This document shows, piece by piece, positions 7,978 to 16,271 of a DNA stretch of 16,271 nucleotides. A program made the translations under genes and the position numbers. The stretch is from Betaproteobacteria bacterium (GTDB taxonomy: Bacteria; Pseudomonadota; Gammaproteobacteria; Burkholderiales; Burkholderiaceae): positions 1 through 16,271 of the forward strand of contig CANIMS010000010.1 of NCBI GenBank assembly GCA_947468785.1, written 5' to 3'. Below the pieces are notes generated by a model that ran no database searches, had not been told where the DNA came from, and was given only the letters and a program-made list of their open reading frames with translations. How positions within the stretch are numbered: position 1 is the stretch's first letter; the number at the start of each line of letters is the position of its first letter.

Positions 7978-8610
7978 TTACTTAGTAGCAGCCAATTGTT
8001 TGTTGCGATCTTGCAAAAATTTCACTAGGCCATCAATACCATTCTGACCAATTTGATTTGTAAATTGGTTGCGATATGCCTCTACCAACCATGCGCCCAT
8101 GATGTTCATGTCATACACTTTCCAGCCATTAGCGCCTTTTTCTAAGCGGTAATCTAGCGAAACTGGATCGCCACGACCAATCACGACTGTTTTCACAATA
8201 ACCTCTTTATCGTCTGGAGCAGCGCGCAATGCCTTAAATTGAACTGTTTGATCTCGCAGTTGACTCAAAGCGCCTGAATACGTTCTCATCAATAGCGTTT
8301 TAAATTCTGCTGTAAGCATGGCCTGCTGTTCTGGGGTGGCTTTTTTCCAATTAGGGCCCATCGCCATTTCAGTAGTACGACGCATATCAGTAAAAGGAAC
8401 AATTTTCTTTTCTACTAGCTCCATTACCTTAGGAATATTGCCTTTCTGTATGTCTGGATCAGACTTTACAGAGGCCATTACATCCGTCACTACCATCTTG
8501 ATCAATACATCAGGCGGAGTATTTTGATCGGGCACTTGTGCAAAAACCGTCCCGGAAACCAGGAACAAGGCCGTGGCAATCCATTTTGAGATTGTTTTAT
8601 TACTTTTCAT
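7978..8610 (-). CDS. mlaC: MlaC, periplasmic phospholipid-binding shuttle protein
   Basis: MlaC carries phospholipids between the outer-membrane MlaA complex and the inner-membrane MlaFEDB complex. The protein (210 aa) opens with a Sec signal peptide: basic MKSNKTISK, a hydrophobic core, and a probable cut after GTVFA (residue 24). The mature part shows typical Ttg2D/MlaC features: PFTDMRRTTEMAMGPNWKKA, TAEFKTLLMRTYSGAL, and a C-terminal VVIGRGDPVSLDYRLEKG strand pair followed by GWKVYDMNIMGAWLVEAYRN. The ATG at 8610 is chosen because a signal peptide starts exactly there. A longer in-frame TTG start at 8667 would put 19 residues in front of it and would lie across the dyads at 8642-8676. The ribosome-binding site is weak (GAAAG). 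Confidence 0.94.
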   Translation of the reverse strand: MKSNKTISKWIATALFLVSGTVFAQVPDQNTPPDVLIKMVVTDVMASVKSDPDIQKGNIPKVMELVEKKIVPFTDMRRTTEMAMGPNWKKATPEQQAMLTAEFKTLLMRTYSGALSQLRDQTVQFKALRAAPDDKEVIVKTVVIGRGDPVSLDYRLEKGANGWKVYDMNIMGAWLVEAYRNQFTNQIGQNGIDGLVKFLQDRNKQLAATK

Positions 8611-8641
8611 GTGCTTTCGTCCCGTCAACTCTAAATAAACT

Positions 8642-8676
8642 AGGGCTAATTTTAGCCCTTTAAGCAATATTGCTTA
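8642..8676 (-). repeat. Two adjacent inverted repeats in the mlaA-mlaC gap
   Basis: A perfect 16-base palindrome TAAGCAATATTGCTTA (8661-8676) includes the mlaA stop codon. One base further lies AGGGCTAAAATTAGCCCT (8659-8642 on the transcript), an 8-base inverted repeat around two bases. In RNA they could form a six-pair stem with an AUAU loop and then a seven- or eight-pair stem, followed by the mildly U-rich AGTTTATTTAG. They occupy over half of the 63-base gap, the largest in the mla run. They could act as a partial terminator, an RNA-stability element or a protein site. The symmetry is certain, the role is not. Confidence 0.55.
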
Positions 8677-9423
8677 TTGGTAAGGGTTTTCATAAGGCGG
8701 CATGAGCGGCTCTTCATCATTGCGGCCCTCATTAATCTGATACTCACGACGCTGAAGATAAGCATCACGCATGAAGCTATATTTATCAATCGCAGCGCCA
8801 TCCAATAAATCACCTGCCTCATAATAGGTATTACGAGCATTAACTACCCGCAGTCCCGTGATGCTATTTCGCAAGCCAACATCAGGAATGTACTTAAATA
8901 GGTAGTCGGTCTCTAAATCGGCTGCCGTACCAAAAGTGTCTCGAACAGTGCTTGGTCCAAAAAATGGCAACACTACATAAGGGCCTGAAGGCACTCCCCA
9001 TACTCCAAATGTTTGGCCCCAGTCTTCTTTATGCTTTTCAAGGCCACCTGGTGTTGCAACATCCATGAGGCCACCAAGCCCAAAGATGGTATTGACAGCA
9101 ACTCGCATCAAATCATTAAACGCATAATCAGGCTTACCTTGCAATAGATTCTGCAAAGCAGTGTAGATATCACTGTAGTTACTAAAAAAGTTATAGATTC
9201 CTTCCCGCACAATCTCTGGCAAGATAAATCGATAAGCTGCAACTACTGGCTTAAGAAGATACTTATCTAAGCCTTCGTTAAACTCAAATACTGAACGGTT
9301 AAAGGGCTCCCAAGGGTCGCGAGGCGAAGGTTCCACTCCAGCAGGAATAGAGGCACAACCAACAATTAAGCAGGTCACACCTAGCAAGGCCAAGCGCTTG
9401 ATTCTTGCCAACCACAAAATCAC
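8674..9423 (-). CDS. mlaA: MlaA (VacJ), outer-membrane lipoprotein of the Mla pathway
   Basis: MlaA removes mislocalised phospholipids from the outer leaflet of the outer membrane and hands them to MlaC. The 249-aa protein has a lipoprotein signal with lipobox IVGC (Cys23 becomes the lipidated N-terminus). Family motifs follow: DPWEPFNRSVFEFN (about 36-49), NFFSNYSDI, FNDLMRVAVNTIFGLGGLMDVAT, and WGQTFGVWGVPSGPYVVLPFFGPSTVRD. The start is a GTG at 9423 overlapping the mlaD stop (GTGA), which gives a sensible basic-hydrophobic signal and implies translational coupling. In E. coli mlaA lies away from the other mla genes; here it sits between mlaD and mlaC. The C-terminus (MPPYENPYQ) is polar and probably unstructured. 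Confidence 0.96.
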   Translation of the reverse strand: MILWLARIKRLALLGVTCLIVGCASIPAGVEPSPRDPWEPFNRSVFEFNEGLDKYLLKPVVAAYRFILPEIVREGIYNFFSNYSDIYTALQNLLQGKPDYAFNDLMRVAVNTIFGLGGLMDVATPGGLEKHKEDWGQTFGVWGVPSGPYVVLPFFGPSTVRDTFGTAADLETDYLFKYIPDVGLRNSITGLRVVNARNTYYEAGDLLDGAAIDKYSFMRDAYLQRREYQINEGRNDEEPLMPPYENPYQ

Positions 9424-9902
9424 TTTGCTGCACCTTTGTCTTGACCACCATCAGCAGCCTTGTTATACAAGAACTGGCTAATCAAATTTTCCAAGACGAC
9501 TGCAGATTGCGTTTGGGTAAGCCTTCCGCCATCAGCCAACATATCGTCTGAACCTCCCGCCTCCAAGCCAACATATTGTTCGCCCAACAAACCTGAGGTC
9601 AAGATCTTAGCTGCAGAATCTTTTGGAAACTTATAAGAATCTTCAATCGTCATTACAACAGTGGCTTGATACGTTTTGTCATCAAATGAAATATTAGCAA
9701 TCCGCCCAACAACCACACCAGCACTCTTGACTGGAGCGCGTGGCTTAAGCCCGCCAATATTGTCAAATCGGGCAGAAATTTTATAAGTTGGAGCAAAAGA
9801 AACGGCATTCATATTGCCAACTTTTAAAGCCAAGAAAAATGCTGCCAATAAACCGATGGCAACAAACAATCCGACCCAAACATCAATTGCACTTTTTCTC
9901 AT
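9420..9902 (-). CDS. mlaD: MlaD, MCE-domain substrate-binding subunit
   Basis: MlaD is anchored in the inner membrane and forms a hexameric MCE ring in the periplasm that passes lipid between MlaC and MlaE. One N-terminal membrane helix (about residues 8-27, VWVGLFVAIGLLAAFFLAL) is followed by a single MCE domain with the pattern FDNIGGLKPRAPVKSAGVVVG and then LTSGLLGEQYVGLEAGG. At 160 aa it is a little shorter than E. coli MlaD (183 aa); the difference is mostly in the C-terminal tail, which here ends in the polar AADGGQDKGAAK. GAGG stands five bases before the ATG, a good ribosome-binding site. It is 21 bases after mlaE and overlaps mlaA by four bases. Confidence 0.95.
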   Translation of the reverse strand: MRKSAIDVWVGLFVAIGLLAAFFLALKVGNMNAVSFAPTYKISARFDNIGGLKPRAPVKSAGVVVGRIANISFDDKTYQATVVMTIEDSYKFPKDSAAKILTSGLLGEQYVGLEAGGSDDMLADGGRLTQTQSAVVLENLISQFLYNKAADGGQDKGAAK

Positions 9903-9923
9903 AAGAACCTCAGTTTATTCTTT

Positions 9924-10721
9924 CTAATTCGAAAACATCATTGCGGTAAGCAGGAAATCCAAAGCCAAAACCGCTAAAGATGAAATCACAACCGTACGGG
10001 TTGTTGCCTGCGAAACACCCTCTGGCGTTGGGCGAGCCTCATACCCTTGATAAAGAGCGATAAATGTCACTGCTACACCAAACACAATACTTTTAATTAA
10101 GCCATTTCCGATATCAGCAAACAGGTCTACCCCGCCCTGCATTTGTGCCCAAAACGCTCCAGAATCCACTCCAATTAAAGGCACACCAACAAAGTAACCG
10201 CCCATCACACCAACCGCAGTAAAAATTGTTGCCAGAATGGGCATAGAAATAATCCCGGCCCAAAGTCGTGGTGCAATAACGCGCGCCAATGGATCAACTG
10301 CCATCATCTCCATTGCACTTAATTGTTCCCCAGCCTTCATTAAACCTATCTCGGCAGTCAAGGAAGTTCCAGCGCGACCCGCAAACAATAAAGCAGTAAT
10401 CACGGGCCCAAGCTCACGGGTTAAGGACAAAGCAACCAATAAACCTAAAGCTTGCTCAGATCCATAACGATTTAAAGTGTAGTAACCCTGCAAGCCTAAA
10501 ACAAAGCCAACGAATAAACCGGAGACGGCAATGATGACAAAGGAATGGTTGCCAACGAACAAAATTTGATCGACCACTAAGCGAGGTCTTTTCAGTAAAA
10601 ATCCTGAGCGCACAATCACTGTAAAAAATAGACGTGCAGCATGGCCAAGATTGCTGATATTGCGACGAATAAAAAAACCTAGGTCGCCTAGGAGATCGAT
10701 CACTTTAGAAAATACTGACAT
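9924..10721 (-). CDS. mlaE: MlaE, permease subunit of the Mla phospholipid transporter
   Basis: MlaE is the integral membrane permease at the core of the MlaFEDB complex. Its 265 aa match the family length. An N-terminal interfacial part (FFIRRNISNLGHAARLFF) precedes about five hydrophobic helices. The conserved core ALSLTRELGPVITALLFAGRAG (about 97-118) followed by EIGLMKAGEQLSAMEMMAVDP is the signature of this permease family, and YQGYEARPTPEGV near residue 225 is also typical. The ATG shares one base with the mlaF stop (TGATG), so it is translationally coupled and needs no ribosome-binding site of its own. It is followed by mlaD after 21 bases. Confidence 0.97.
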   Translation of the reverse strand: MSVFSKVIDLLGDLGFFIRRNISNLGHAARLFFTVIVRSGFLLKRPRLVVDQILFVGNHSFVIIAVSGLFVGFVLGLQGYYTLNRYGSEQALGLLVALSLTRELGPVITALLFAGRAGTSLTAEIGLMKAGEQLSAMEMMAVDPLARVIAPRLWAGIISMPILATIFTAVGVMGGYFVGVPLIGVDSGAFWAQMQGGVDLFADIGNGLIKSIVFGVAVTFIALYQGYEARPTPEGVSQATTRTVVISSLAVLALDFLLTAMMFSN

Positions 10722-11572
10722 CAGATCTTGACTCCAAAATCTTCTGCTAGGCTTTGACCTGGGTAGTGAAAGGGCACAGGGCCGTCTGGCGCAGCATCTA
10801 AAAACTGTCTCACAAATGGATCTGTTGAATGACTAAGTTCTTCAGGCGTACCTTCAGCCCCGATACGACCATTCGCTATAAAGTACACGTAGTCAGCGAT
10901 TTCAAATGTTTCTTCGACATCATGAGTCACGAGCAAGCTGGTTGCCCCAAGCGCATTATTTAAATCGCGTATCAGGCGCGCTGTAATACCGAGTGAAATG
11001 GGATCCAAACCGGCGAATGGCTCGTCATACATGATGAGTGGTGGATCTAAAGCAATTGCTCTAGCAAGTGCAACACGTCTTGCCATGCCACCAGAAATTT
11101 GTGATGGCATTAAATCACGAGCACCGCGCAAACCAACTGCATTCAATTTCATGAGGACCAATGAGCGCAACAACTCTTCACTCAAGTTGGTATGTTCACG
11201 AAGAGGAAAGGCTACATTCTCAAAAACACTAAGATCAGTAAACAGTGCGCCAAACTGAAATAACATGCCCATGCGACGACGGGCTGCCATGAGCTCGGCT
11301 GCATTCATCTTGCCGATGTCATGACCTTCAAATAAAACCTGGCCAGATTGAGCGGTATATTGCCCGCCGATTAAACGCAAAATGGTCGTCTTGCCGCAAC
11401 CAGAACCGCCCATGACTGCAACGACTTGTCCACGCCGAAACTCCATATTGAGTCCCGACAAAATTTGACGCTCACCAGGTGCGTAAGAAAAGTCGACGTC
11501 CTTGATTGAAACGACGACTTCGCTAGCAGCTTTTTTTAGTCGGTCCAAAGGGCGCAAATGACTACTGTTCAT
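10721..11572 (-). CDS. mlaF: MlaF, ATPase subunit of the Mla phospholipid transporter
   Basis: MlaF is the cytoplasmic ABC ATPase that powers lipid transport through MlaE. The 283 aa carry Walker A GGSGCGKT (55-62), the Mla-type signature ISGGMARR (159-166), Walker B LIMYDEP (179-185), D-loop FAGLD, and switch His217 in VTHDVEE. The first 18 or so residues (SSHLRPLDRLKKAASE) precede the first ABC strand and are weakly supported. The chosen ATG at 11572 has only a G-run two bases away, too close for a normal ribosome-binding site, so a downstream start remains possible. The start is nine bases after the gltD stop. A C-terminal extension after DPFVRQFLDA, ending PFHYPGQSLAEDFGVKI, is where MlaB-contacting tails lie in this family. 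Confidence 0.96.
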   Translation of the reverse strand: MNSSHLRPLDRLKKAASEVVVSIKDVDFSYAPGERQILSGLNMEFRRGQVVAVMGGSGCGKTTILRLIGGQYTAQSGQVLFEGHDIGKMNAAELMAARRRMGMLFQFGALFTDLSVFENVAFPLREHTNLSEELLRSLVLMKLNAVGLRGARDLMPSQISGGMARRVALARAIALDPPLIMYDEPFAGLDPISLGITARLIRDLNNALGATSLLVTHDVEETFEIADYVYFIANGRIGAEGTPEELSHSTDPFVRQFLDAAPDGPVPFHYPGQSLAEDFGVKI

Positions 11573-11574
11573 AT

Positions 11575-11590
11575 CCCCGTATTATCGGGG
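11575..11590 (-). other. Short GC-rich hairpin at the gltD-mlaF junction
   Basis: CCCCGATAATACGGGG on the transcript forms a five-pair all-GC stem around six bases. It spans the last codon and stop of gltD and ends three bases before the mlaF ATG. There is no T-run after it, so it is not a standard terminator. It could limit ribosome loading at mlaF unless ribosomes finishing gltD unfold it. Confidence 0.4.
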
Positions 11591-13045
11591 CAAAACAGAT
11601 GACCCCATTAAATATTGGTCTACTGCTTGGGCACATTGACGGCCTTCACGAATCGCCCAAACTACCAGGGATTGACCGCGACGCATGTCGCCTGCAGCAA
11701 ATACCTTAGAAACATTGGTTTGATAAGCATTTTGACCCTCTACAGTGGCTTTTGCATTGCCACGAGCATCCTTTTCAACGCCAAAAGCATTTAATACTTG
11801 CTGAACTGGGGATACAAATCCCATTGCCAATAGAACTAAGTCTGCTTTGATTTCAAACTCTGAATTCGGGACTTCTGACATTTTTCCGTCTTTCCACTCC
11901 AGACGCACACCGATGAGTTTTTCAACTTTGCCATTTTTACCTTCAAAACGCTTGGTTCCTACAGACCAATCACGTTCACAGCCTTCTTCATGAGACGAAG
12001 AGGTGCGTAACTTCGTTGGCCAATATGGCCATACCAAAGGCTTATTCTCTTCTTCAGGTGGCTGTGGCAATAATTCAAACTGGGTAATCTGTTTAGCGCC
12101 ATGACGATTCGATGTGCCTACACAATCTGAACCAGTATCGCCACCACCGATCACGACAACGTGTTTATCGGTTGCACGAATTTCATTCTTAAAGTCGCCT
12201 GCATTTTCTTTGTTTTGGGGAATCAAAAACTCTAATGCGTAATGCACGCCCGATAATTCGCGTCCCGGTACAGGTAAATCACGTGGTTGCTCAGCACCGC
12301 CAGTAATTACGACTGCATCAAAATCCTTCATCAACTGCTCAGGAGAAACTGTCTTAGTGGAATAATTTTTTACTTCAGCGCCCATCGCTTCTTTGCCAAC
12401 AAAAACGCCTGTTTCAAATTTCACACCTTCAGCTTGCATCTGCTCAACACGGCGATCAATCAGCCACTTTTCCATTTTGAAATCAGGAATGCCATAACGC
12501 AGAAGTCCGCCTATGCGATCATTCTTTTCGAAGATAGTGACATCATGACCTACACGCGCTAACTGCTGTGCTGCGGCCATACCAGCAGGACCGCCGCCAA
12601 CAATGGCAATCTTTTTGCCAGTCTTGGATTTGGGTGGCTGAGGCTTAACCCAACCGCTTTCCCAGCCCTTATCAATGATGGCATGCTCAATTGACTTAAT
12701 GCCAACAGGCGCACGATTAATGCCTAGAGTACAAGCTGCTTCGCAAGGAGCAGGGCAAATACGACCTGTGAACTCAGGGAAGTTATTGGTAGATTGCAAA
12801 ACGTCTAGTGCATTCTTCCAATCATTATGGAAAACTAAATCGTTGAAATCTGGAATGATGTTGTTGACTGGGCAGCCGCTATTACAAAACGGAATGCCGC
12901 AATCCATGCAACGTGCGCCCTGAACCTTAGCTTCTTCATCGGTTAAGGCAGCAACAAATTCTTTGTAGTGATGGAGTCGTTTAACGGGCGCTTCGTATGT
13001 TTCATCAACGCGCTCAAATTCCATAAATCCAGTGACCTTACCCAT
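11582..13045 (-). CDS. gltD: GltD, small subunit of NADPH-dependent glutamate synthase
   Basis: GltD (487 aa) takes electrons from NADPH through FAD and iron-sulfur clusters to the large subunit, which makes glutamate from glutamine and 2-oxoglutarate. Its N-terminal domain has two cysteine groups: Cys46, 49, 54 and 58 ([13 protein letters not shown]) and Cys97, 101 and 105 (CPAPCEAAC), which bind [4Fe-4S] clusters. The FAD-binding Rossmann motif is [14 protein letters not shown] (about 147-159), and the NADPH-binding one is [13 protein letters not shown] (about 297-308). The C-terminal FAD segment includes [28 protein letters not shown] precedes the ATG at 13045. It follows gltB after 38 bases, the usual order. 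Confidence 0.98.
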   Translation of the reverse strand: MGKVTGFMEFERVDETYEAPVKRLHHYKEFVAALTDEEAKVQGARCMDCGIPFCNSGCPVNNIIPDFNDLVFHNDWKNALDVLQSTNNFPEFTGRICPAPCEAACTLGINRAPVGIKSIEHAIIDKGWESGWVKPQPPKSKTGKKIAIVGGGPAGMAAAQQLARVGHDVTIFEKNDRIGGLLRYGIPDFKMEKWLIDRRVEQMQAEGVKFETGVFVGKEAMGAEVKNYSTKTVSPEQLMKDFDAVVITGGAEQPRDLPVPGRELSGVHYALEFLIPQNKENAGDFKNEIRATDKHVVVIGGGDTGSDCVGTSNRHGAKQITQFELLPQPPEEENKPLVWPYWPTKLRTSSSHEEGCERDWSVGTKRFEGKNGKVEKLIGVRLEWKDGKMSEVPNSEFEIKADLVLLAMGFVSPVQQVLNAFGVEKDARGNAKATVEGQNAYQTNVSKVFAAGDMRRGQSLVVWAIREGRQCAQAVDQYLMGSSVLPR

Positions 13046-13083
13046 ATCTAATCCTTAATATCTTTTCTTAATGTCCGTATTAA

Positions 13084-16000
13084 TTAAGCAGCAACCGTTT
13101 TCTTCTGAGCTTTTTCCCACAACTCACCCAAGGCACGCTTGTATTCAGTTGGCAGAACTTTCACAAAACGAGCGCGCGCATTTTCCCAATCCGCCAACAG
13201 TGCTTTAGCACGCTCAGAACCGGTGTAACGGAAATGACGCTCAATAAGGCCTTTTAAAATTTGCTCATCGGTTAAACGCTCGCCGCCGTCTTTAACATCA
13301 ACCGGGGCATGCCAATCAGACTGAGGAACCTTAGCGATCTGCTCAGCGGATGGCAATACTTTTTCTAAGCTAGCCATGCTGGTATTGCAGCGCTTTTCAA
13401 ACATGCCATCTTCGTCATAAACATAAGCGATACCGCCGCTCATGCCTGCAGCAAAATTACGGCCTGTTGTGCCAAGAACCGCAACAGTTCCACCAGTCAT
13501 ATATTCACAACCATGGTCTCCAGTGCCCTCTACCACCGTAGTAGCGCCTGAATTACGAACTGCAAAACGCTCTCCTGCAACACCATTAAAGAAGGCTTCA
13601 CCCGCTATTGCGCCGTAAAGAACTGTATTTCCAACAATGATATTTTTTGCTGTATCACCGCGGAACTCATGTGGAGCACGCACAATGACGCGGCCGCCAG
13701 AGATACCCTTACCAACGTAGTCGTTGCCATCACCCACTAAGTCTAAGGTGATGCCGTGCGCCAAGAAGGCAGCAAAGCTTTGTCCAGCTGTACCATTTAA
13801 TTGAATATGGATAGTGTCATCAGGCAAACCTGCATGACCATAGCGCTGAGCAACTTCACCAGAAAGCATGGCGCCAACCGTGCGATTCACATTCTTGACT
13901 GGAACAATGAAAGAAACCTTCTCACCACGTTCTAGAGCAGGCTCACTCTTCTCGATCAAGATATTGTCGAGCGCACTACCCAAACCATGATCTTGTGTGA
14001 GGACTTGATAGCGCGGAACATCACCTGCAACCTGAGGTTCTGCGAAAATCTTGCTGAAATCCAAACCATGGACTTTCCAGTTCTCGATGCCTTTGCGGGT
14101 ATCCAGCAAATCTACTCGACCAATTAAGTCATCAAATTTACGAATACCTAATTGCGCCATGATCTCGCGTGCTTCTTCTGCAATAAAGAAGAAGAAATTC
14201 ACTACATGCTCTGGCTTTCCAGAAAACTTTTTGCGTAATTCTGGATCTTGAGTAGCAACGCCTACAGGACAGGTATTCAAATGACACTTGCGCATCATGA
14301 TGCAACCCTCAACCACCAATGGTGCTGTCGCAAAACCAAACTCATCAGCACCTAACAGAGCGCCGATGACTACGTCACGTCCTGTTTTCATCTGGCCATC
14401 AGCCTGAACCCGAATGCGACTACGTAGGCCATTGAGAACCAGTGTTTGCTGTGTTTCAGCTAAACCGAGTTCCCATGGCGAACCAGCATGCTTAATTGAA
14501 GAGAGTGGGGAGGCGCCAGTACCGCCATCATGACCAGCAATCACAACGTGGTCAGCTTTTGCTTTAGCAACACCAGCAGCAACTGTTCCAACACCGACCT
14601 CAGAAACTAATTTCACAGAAACATCTGCTTTTGGGTTGACGTTCTTCAAATCATGAATCAACTGAGCAATATCTTCAATCGAGTAAATATCATGATGTGG
14701 AGGCGGAGAAATTAAACCTACGCCTGGAACAGAAAAACGCAATTTCCCAATATAGTCAGAAACTTTGCCACCGGGTAGTTGACCGCCCTCACCTGGTTTA
14801 GCGCCTTGCGCCATCTTGATCTGAATCTGATCGGCTGAACGCAAATACTCAGTAGTGACACCAAAGCGACCAGAAGCCACTTGTTTAATTTTCGAGCGCA
14901 ATGAGTCACCATCCAACAAAGGAATATTAGCTTCGACCACATCACTACCCAAAATACTAGCTAGTGTTTCGCCCTTCTTAATTGGAATTCCTTTGAGCTC
15001 ATTGACGTAGCGATTAGGATCTTCGCCGCCCTCGCCAGTATTGGACTTACCGCCAATGCGGTTCATCGCAATCGCTAATGTTGCATGCGCTTCAGTCGAA
15101 ATAGAACCCAGAGACATCGCGCCCGTTGCAAAACGTTTAACGATTTCCTTTGCAGACTCAACCTCATCTAATGGAATCGCTTTTGCAGGATCAATCTTAA
15201 ATTCAAATAAACCCCGTAAAGTCATTTGACGTTTGGTTTGATCGTTAATGATGTTAGCGTACTCTTTATAAGTCTGATAGCCCTTCTCTGCACCAATACG
15301 AGTAGAGTGCTGCAACTTCGCAATCGTGTCTGGTGTCCACATATGATCTTCACCACGAATACGGAAAGCATATTCACCACCAGCATCCAACATATTGCTT
15401 AATACAGGATCATTGCCAAAAGCAGCGGTATGCATGCGCAAAGCTTCCTCAGCCACCTCAAATACTCCGATTCCACCAACATTCGATGGGGTGCCTTTGA
15501 AATACTGATTGATGATTTCGTGATTTAAGCCAATAGCTTCAAAAATCTGAGAGCCCGTATAAGACATATAAGTAGAGATGCCCATTTTGGACATCACTTT
15601 TTGCAAGCCCTTACCAACTGCTTTGATGAAATTCTTCACTGCTTTCTCGGGCGATAAATCGCCTGATAAGCCTTTAGCCATTTCAGCTAATGTTTCCATT
15701 GCAAGGTAGGGATGAACTGCTTCAGCACCATAACCAGCGAGCAGCGCAAAGTGATGCGTCTCACGTGCACTTCCCGTTTCCACCACTAAACCAACGCTAG
15801 TACGTAAGCCTTTTTGCACTAGATGTTGATGAATTGCAGAGGTCGCTAGCAAAGCCGGAATTGCTACATGCTTCTCGTCAACCTGACGATCGCTCACGAT
15901 CAAGATGTTGTAACCAGATCGCACAGCATCAGCTGCTTCAGCGCATAAAGATGCGAGACGCGCTTCAATTCCAGCCTTACCCCATGAAGCTGGGTAGCAA

Positions 16001-16271
16001 ATGTCTAATTCGTAAGAGCGGAATTTACCGTTGGTGTAATGACCAATATGACGGATCTTGGTGATGTCTTCAAAATCCAAAATAGGCTGACTTACTTCTA
16101 GACGCATCGGTGGATTGATATTATTGGTATCTAGTAAATTGGGTTTTGGCCCAATGAATGACACCAAAGACATCACCATGTTTTCACGAATAGAGTCAAT
16201 CGGAGGATTGGTCACTTGCGCAAATAATTGCTTGAAGTAGTTATATAGAGGTTTATTTTTATTAGAGAGAA
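13084..16271 (-). CDS. gltB: GltB, large subunit of glutamate synthase (N-terminus beyond window edge)
   Basis: The reading frame is open through the right window edge. Codons upstream of the GTG at 16215 read [11 protein letters not shown] straight into [11 protein letters not shown], a stretch internal to GltB proteins, so that GTG is not the start. About 1061 residues are visible, and by comparison with the family (about 1,500 aa) some 450-500 are missing, including the glutaminase domain with its N-terminal Cys. Visible parts are the central domain, the FMN-binding barrel ([24 protein letters not shown]) and the [3Fe-4S] cysteines in [15 protein letters not shown] (codons at 14304-14302, 14286-14284, 14271-14269). 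The C-terminal beta-helix of Gly-rich repeats includes [20 protein letters not shown]. The subunit pairs with GltD just downstream. Confidence 0.97.
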   Translation of the reverse strand, partial: LSNKNKPLYNYFKQLFAQVTNPPIDSIRENMVMSLVSFIGPKPNLLDTNNINPPMRLEVSQPILDFEDITKIRHIGHYTNGKFRSYELDICYPASWGKAGIEARLASLCAEAADAVRSGYNILIVSDRQVDEKHVAIPALLATSAIHQHLVQKGLRTSVGLVVETGSARETHHFALLAGYGAEAVHPYLAMETLAEMAKGLSGDLSPEKAVKNFIKAVGKGLQKVMSKMGISTYMSYTGSQIFEAIGLNHEIINQYFKGTPSNVGGIGVFEVAEEALRMHTAAFGNDPVLSNMLDAGGEYAFRIRGEDHMWTPDTIAKLQHSTRIGAEKGYQTYKEYANIINDQTKRQMTLRGLFEFKIDPAKAIPLDEVESAKEIVKRFATGAMSLGSISTEAHATLAIAMNRIGGKSNTGEGGEDPNRYVNELKGIPIKKGETLASILGSDVVEANIPLLDGDSLRSKIKQVASGRFGVTTEYLRSADQIQIKMAQGAKPGEGGQLPGGKVSDYIGKLRFSVPGVGLISPPPHHDIYSIEDIAQLIHDLKNVNPKADVSVKLVSEVGVGTVAAGVAKAKADHVVIAGHDGGTGASPLSSIKHAGSPWELGLAETQQTLVLNGLRSRIRVQADGQMKTGRDVVIGALLGADEFGFATAPLVVEGCIMMRKCHLNTCPVGVATQDPELRKKFSGKPEHVVNFFFFIAEEAREIMAQLGIRKFDDLIGRVDLLDTRKGIENWKVHGLDFSKIFAEPQVAGDVPRYQVLTQDHGLGSALDNILIEKSEPALERGEKVSFIVPVKNVNRTVGAMLSGEVAQRYGHAGLPDDTIHIQLNGTAGQSFAAFLAHGITLDLVGDGNDYVGKGISGGRVIVRAPHEFRGDTAKNIIVGNTVLYGAIAGEAFFNGVAGERFAVRNSGATTVVEGTGDHGCEYMTGGTVAVLGTTGRNFAAGMSGGIAYVYDEDGMFEKRCNTSMASLEKVLPSAEQIAKVPQSDWHAPVDVKDGGERLTDEQILKGLIERHFRYTGSERAKALLADWENARARFVKVLPTEYKRALGELWEKAQKKTVAA

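Noticed and set aside
8611-8667. A TTG-initiated 19-residue N-terminal extension of MlaC
   Set aside because: The signal peptide starts exactly at the ATG at 8610, and the extension would lie across the inverted repeats and bury the signal sequence.
8652-8840. Small minus-strand frame overlapping the end of mlaA
   Set aside because: It is a shifted frame of the conserved mlaA coding sequence without its own ribosome-binding site.
16213-16271. GTG at 16215 as a true start of gltB
   Set aside because: The frame stays open to the window edge and the upstream codons continue conserved GltB sequence (LFAQ before VTNPPID), so the gene is simply cut by the window.
1-16271. A novel defence, mobile or biosynthetic system
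   Set aside because: Every sizeable open region is a recognisable housekeeping gene; no transposase, integrase, repeat array, toxin-antitoxin pair or unexplained gene cluster is present.

Overview
The window is an ordinary chromosomal housekeeping region of a betaproteobacterium. The best guess is Polynucleobacter or a close Burkholderiaceae relative with a moderate-GC genome. This rests on protein character and gene order (gltBD, then mla genes, an ABC pair, a BolA-family gene, murA, then his genes), and no database search was possible. Coding density is very high and no intergenic gap exceeds about 115 bases. I found no tRNA, rRNA, CRISPR array, insertion sequence, phage gene or other sign of recent transfer.

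Layout, read in the direction of transcription (minus strand, right to left). (1) 16271-11582: glutamate synthase, gltB (5' end outside the window) followed by gltD. (2) 11572-7697: a complete Mla phospholipid-transport set in the order mlaF, mlaE, mlaD, mlaA, mlaC, mlaB, with overlapping or closely spaced genes. Its widest gap, between mlaA and mlaC, holds two adjacent inverted repeats. (3) 7692-6155: an ABC-2 exporter pair of unknown substrate (ATPase plus permease). (4) 6143-4569: a small BolA-family (IbaG-like) gene and murA, the first committed step of peptidoglycan synthesis. (5) 4548-1: histidine genes hisG (short form), hisD, hisC, hisB, hisH and the first 19 codons of hisA. All lie on the minus strand except hisC, which is flipped to the plus strand.

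The genes form two blocks. The envelope block (mla, ABC pair, ibaG-like, murA) resembles the enterobacterial order mlaFEDCB-ibaG-murA with two additions: mlaA inside the mla run, and the ABC pair between mlaB and the BolA-family gene. The histidine block is split by hisC into an upstream part (hisG-hisD, closely following murA) and a downstream part (hisB-hisH-hisA), which must have its own promoter in the 115-base divergent gap 1377-1491.

I did not find a new biological system. The points most worth a second look are the inverted hisC and its consequences for his transcription, the hisB leader with a possible tiny ORF and hairpin, the tandem dyads between mlaA and mlaC, the placement of the uncharacterised ABC exporter, and the Gln in the HisH oxyanion-strand motif.
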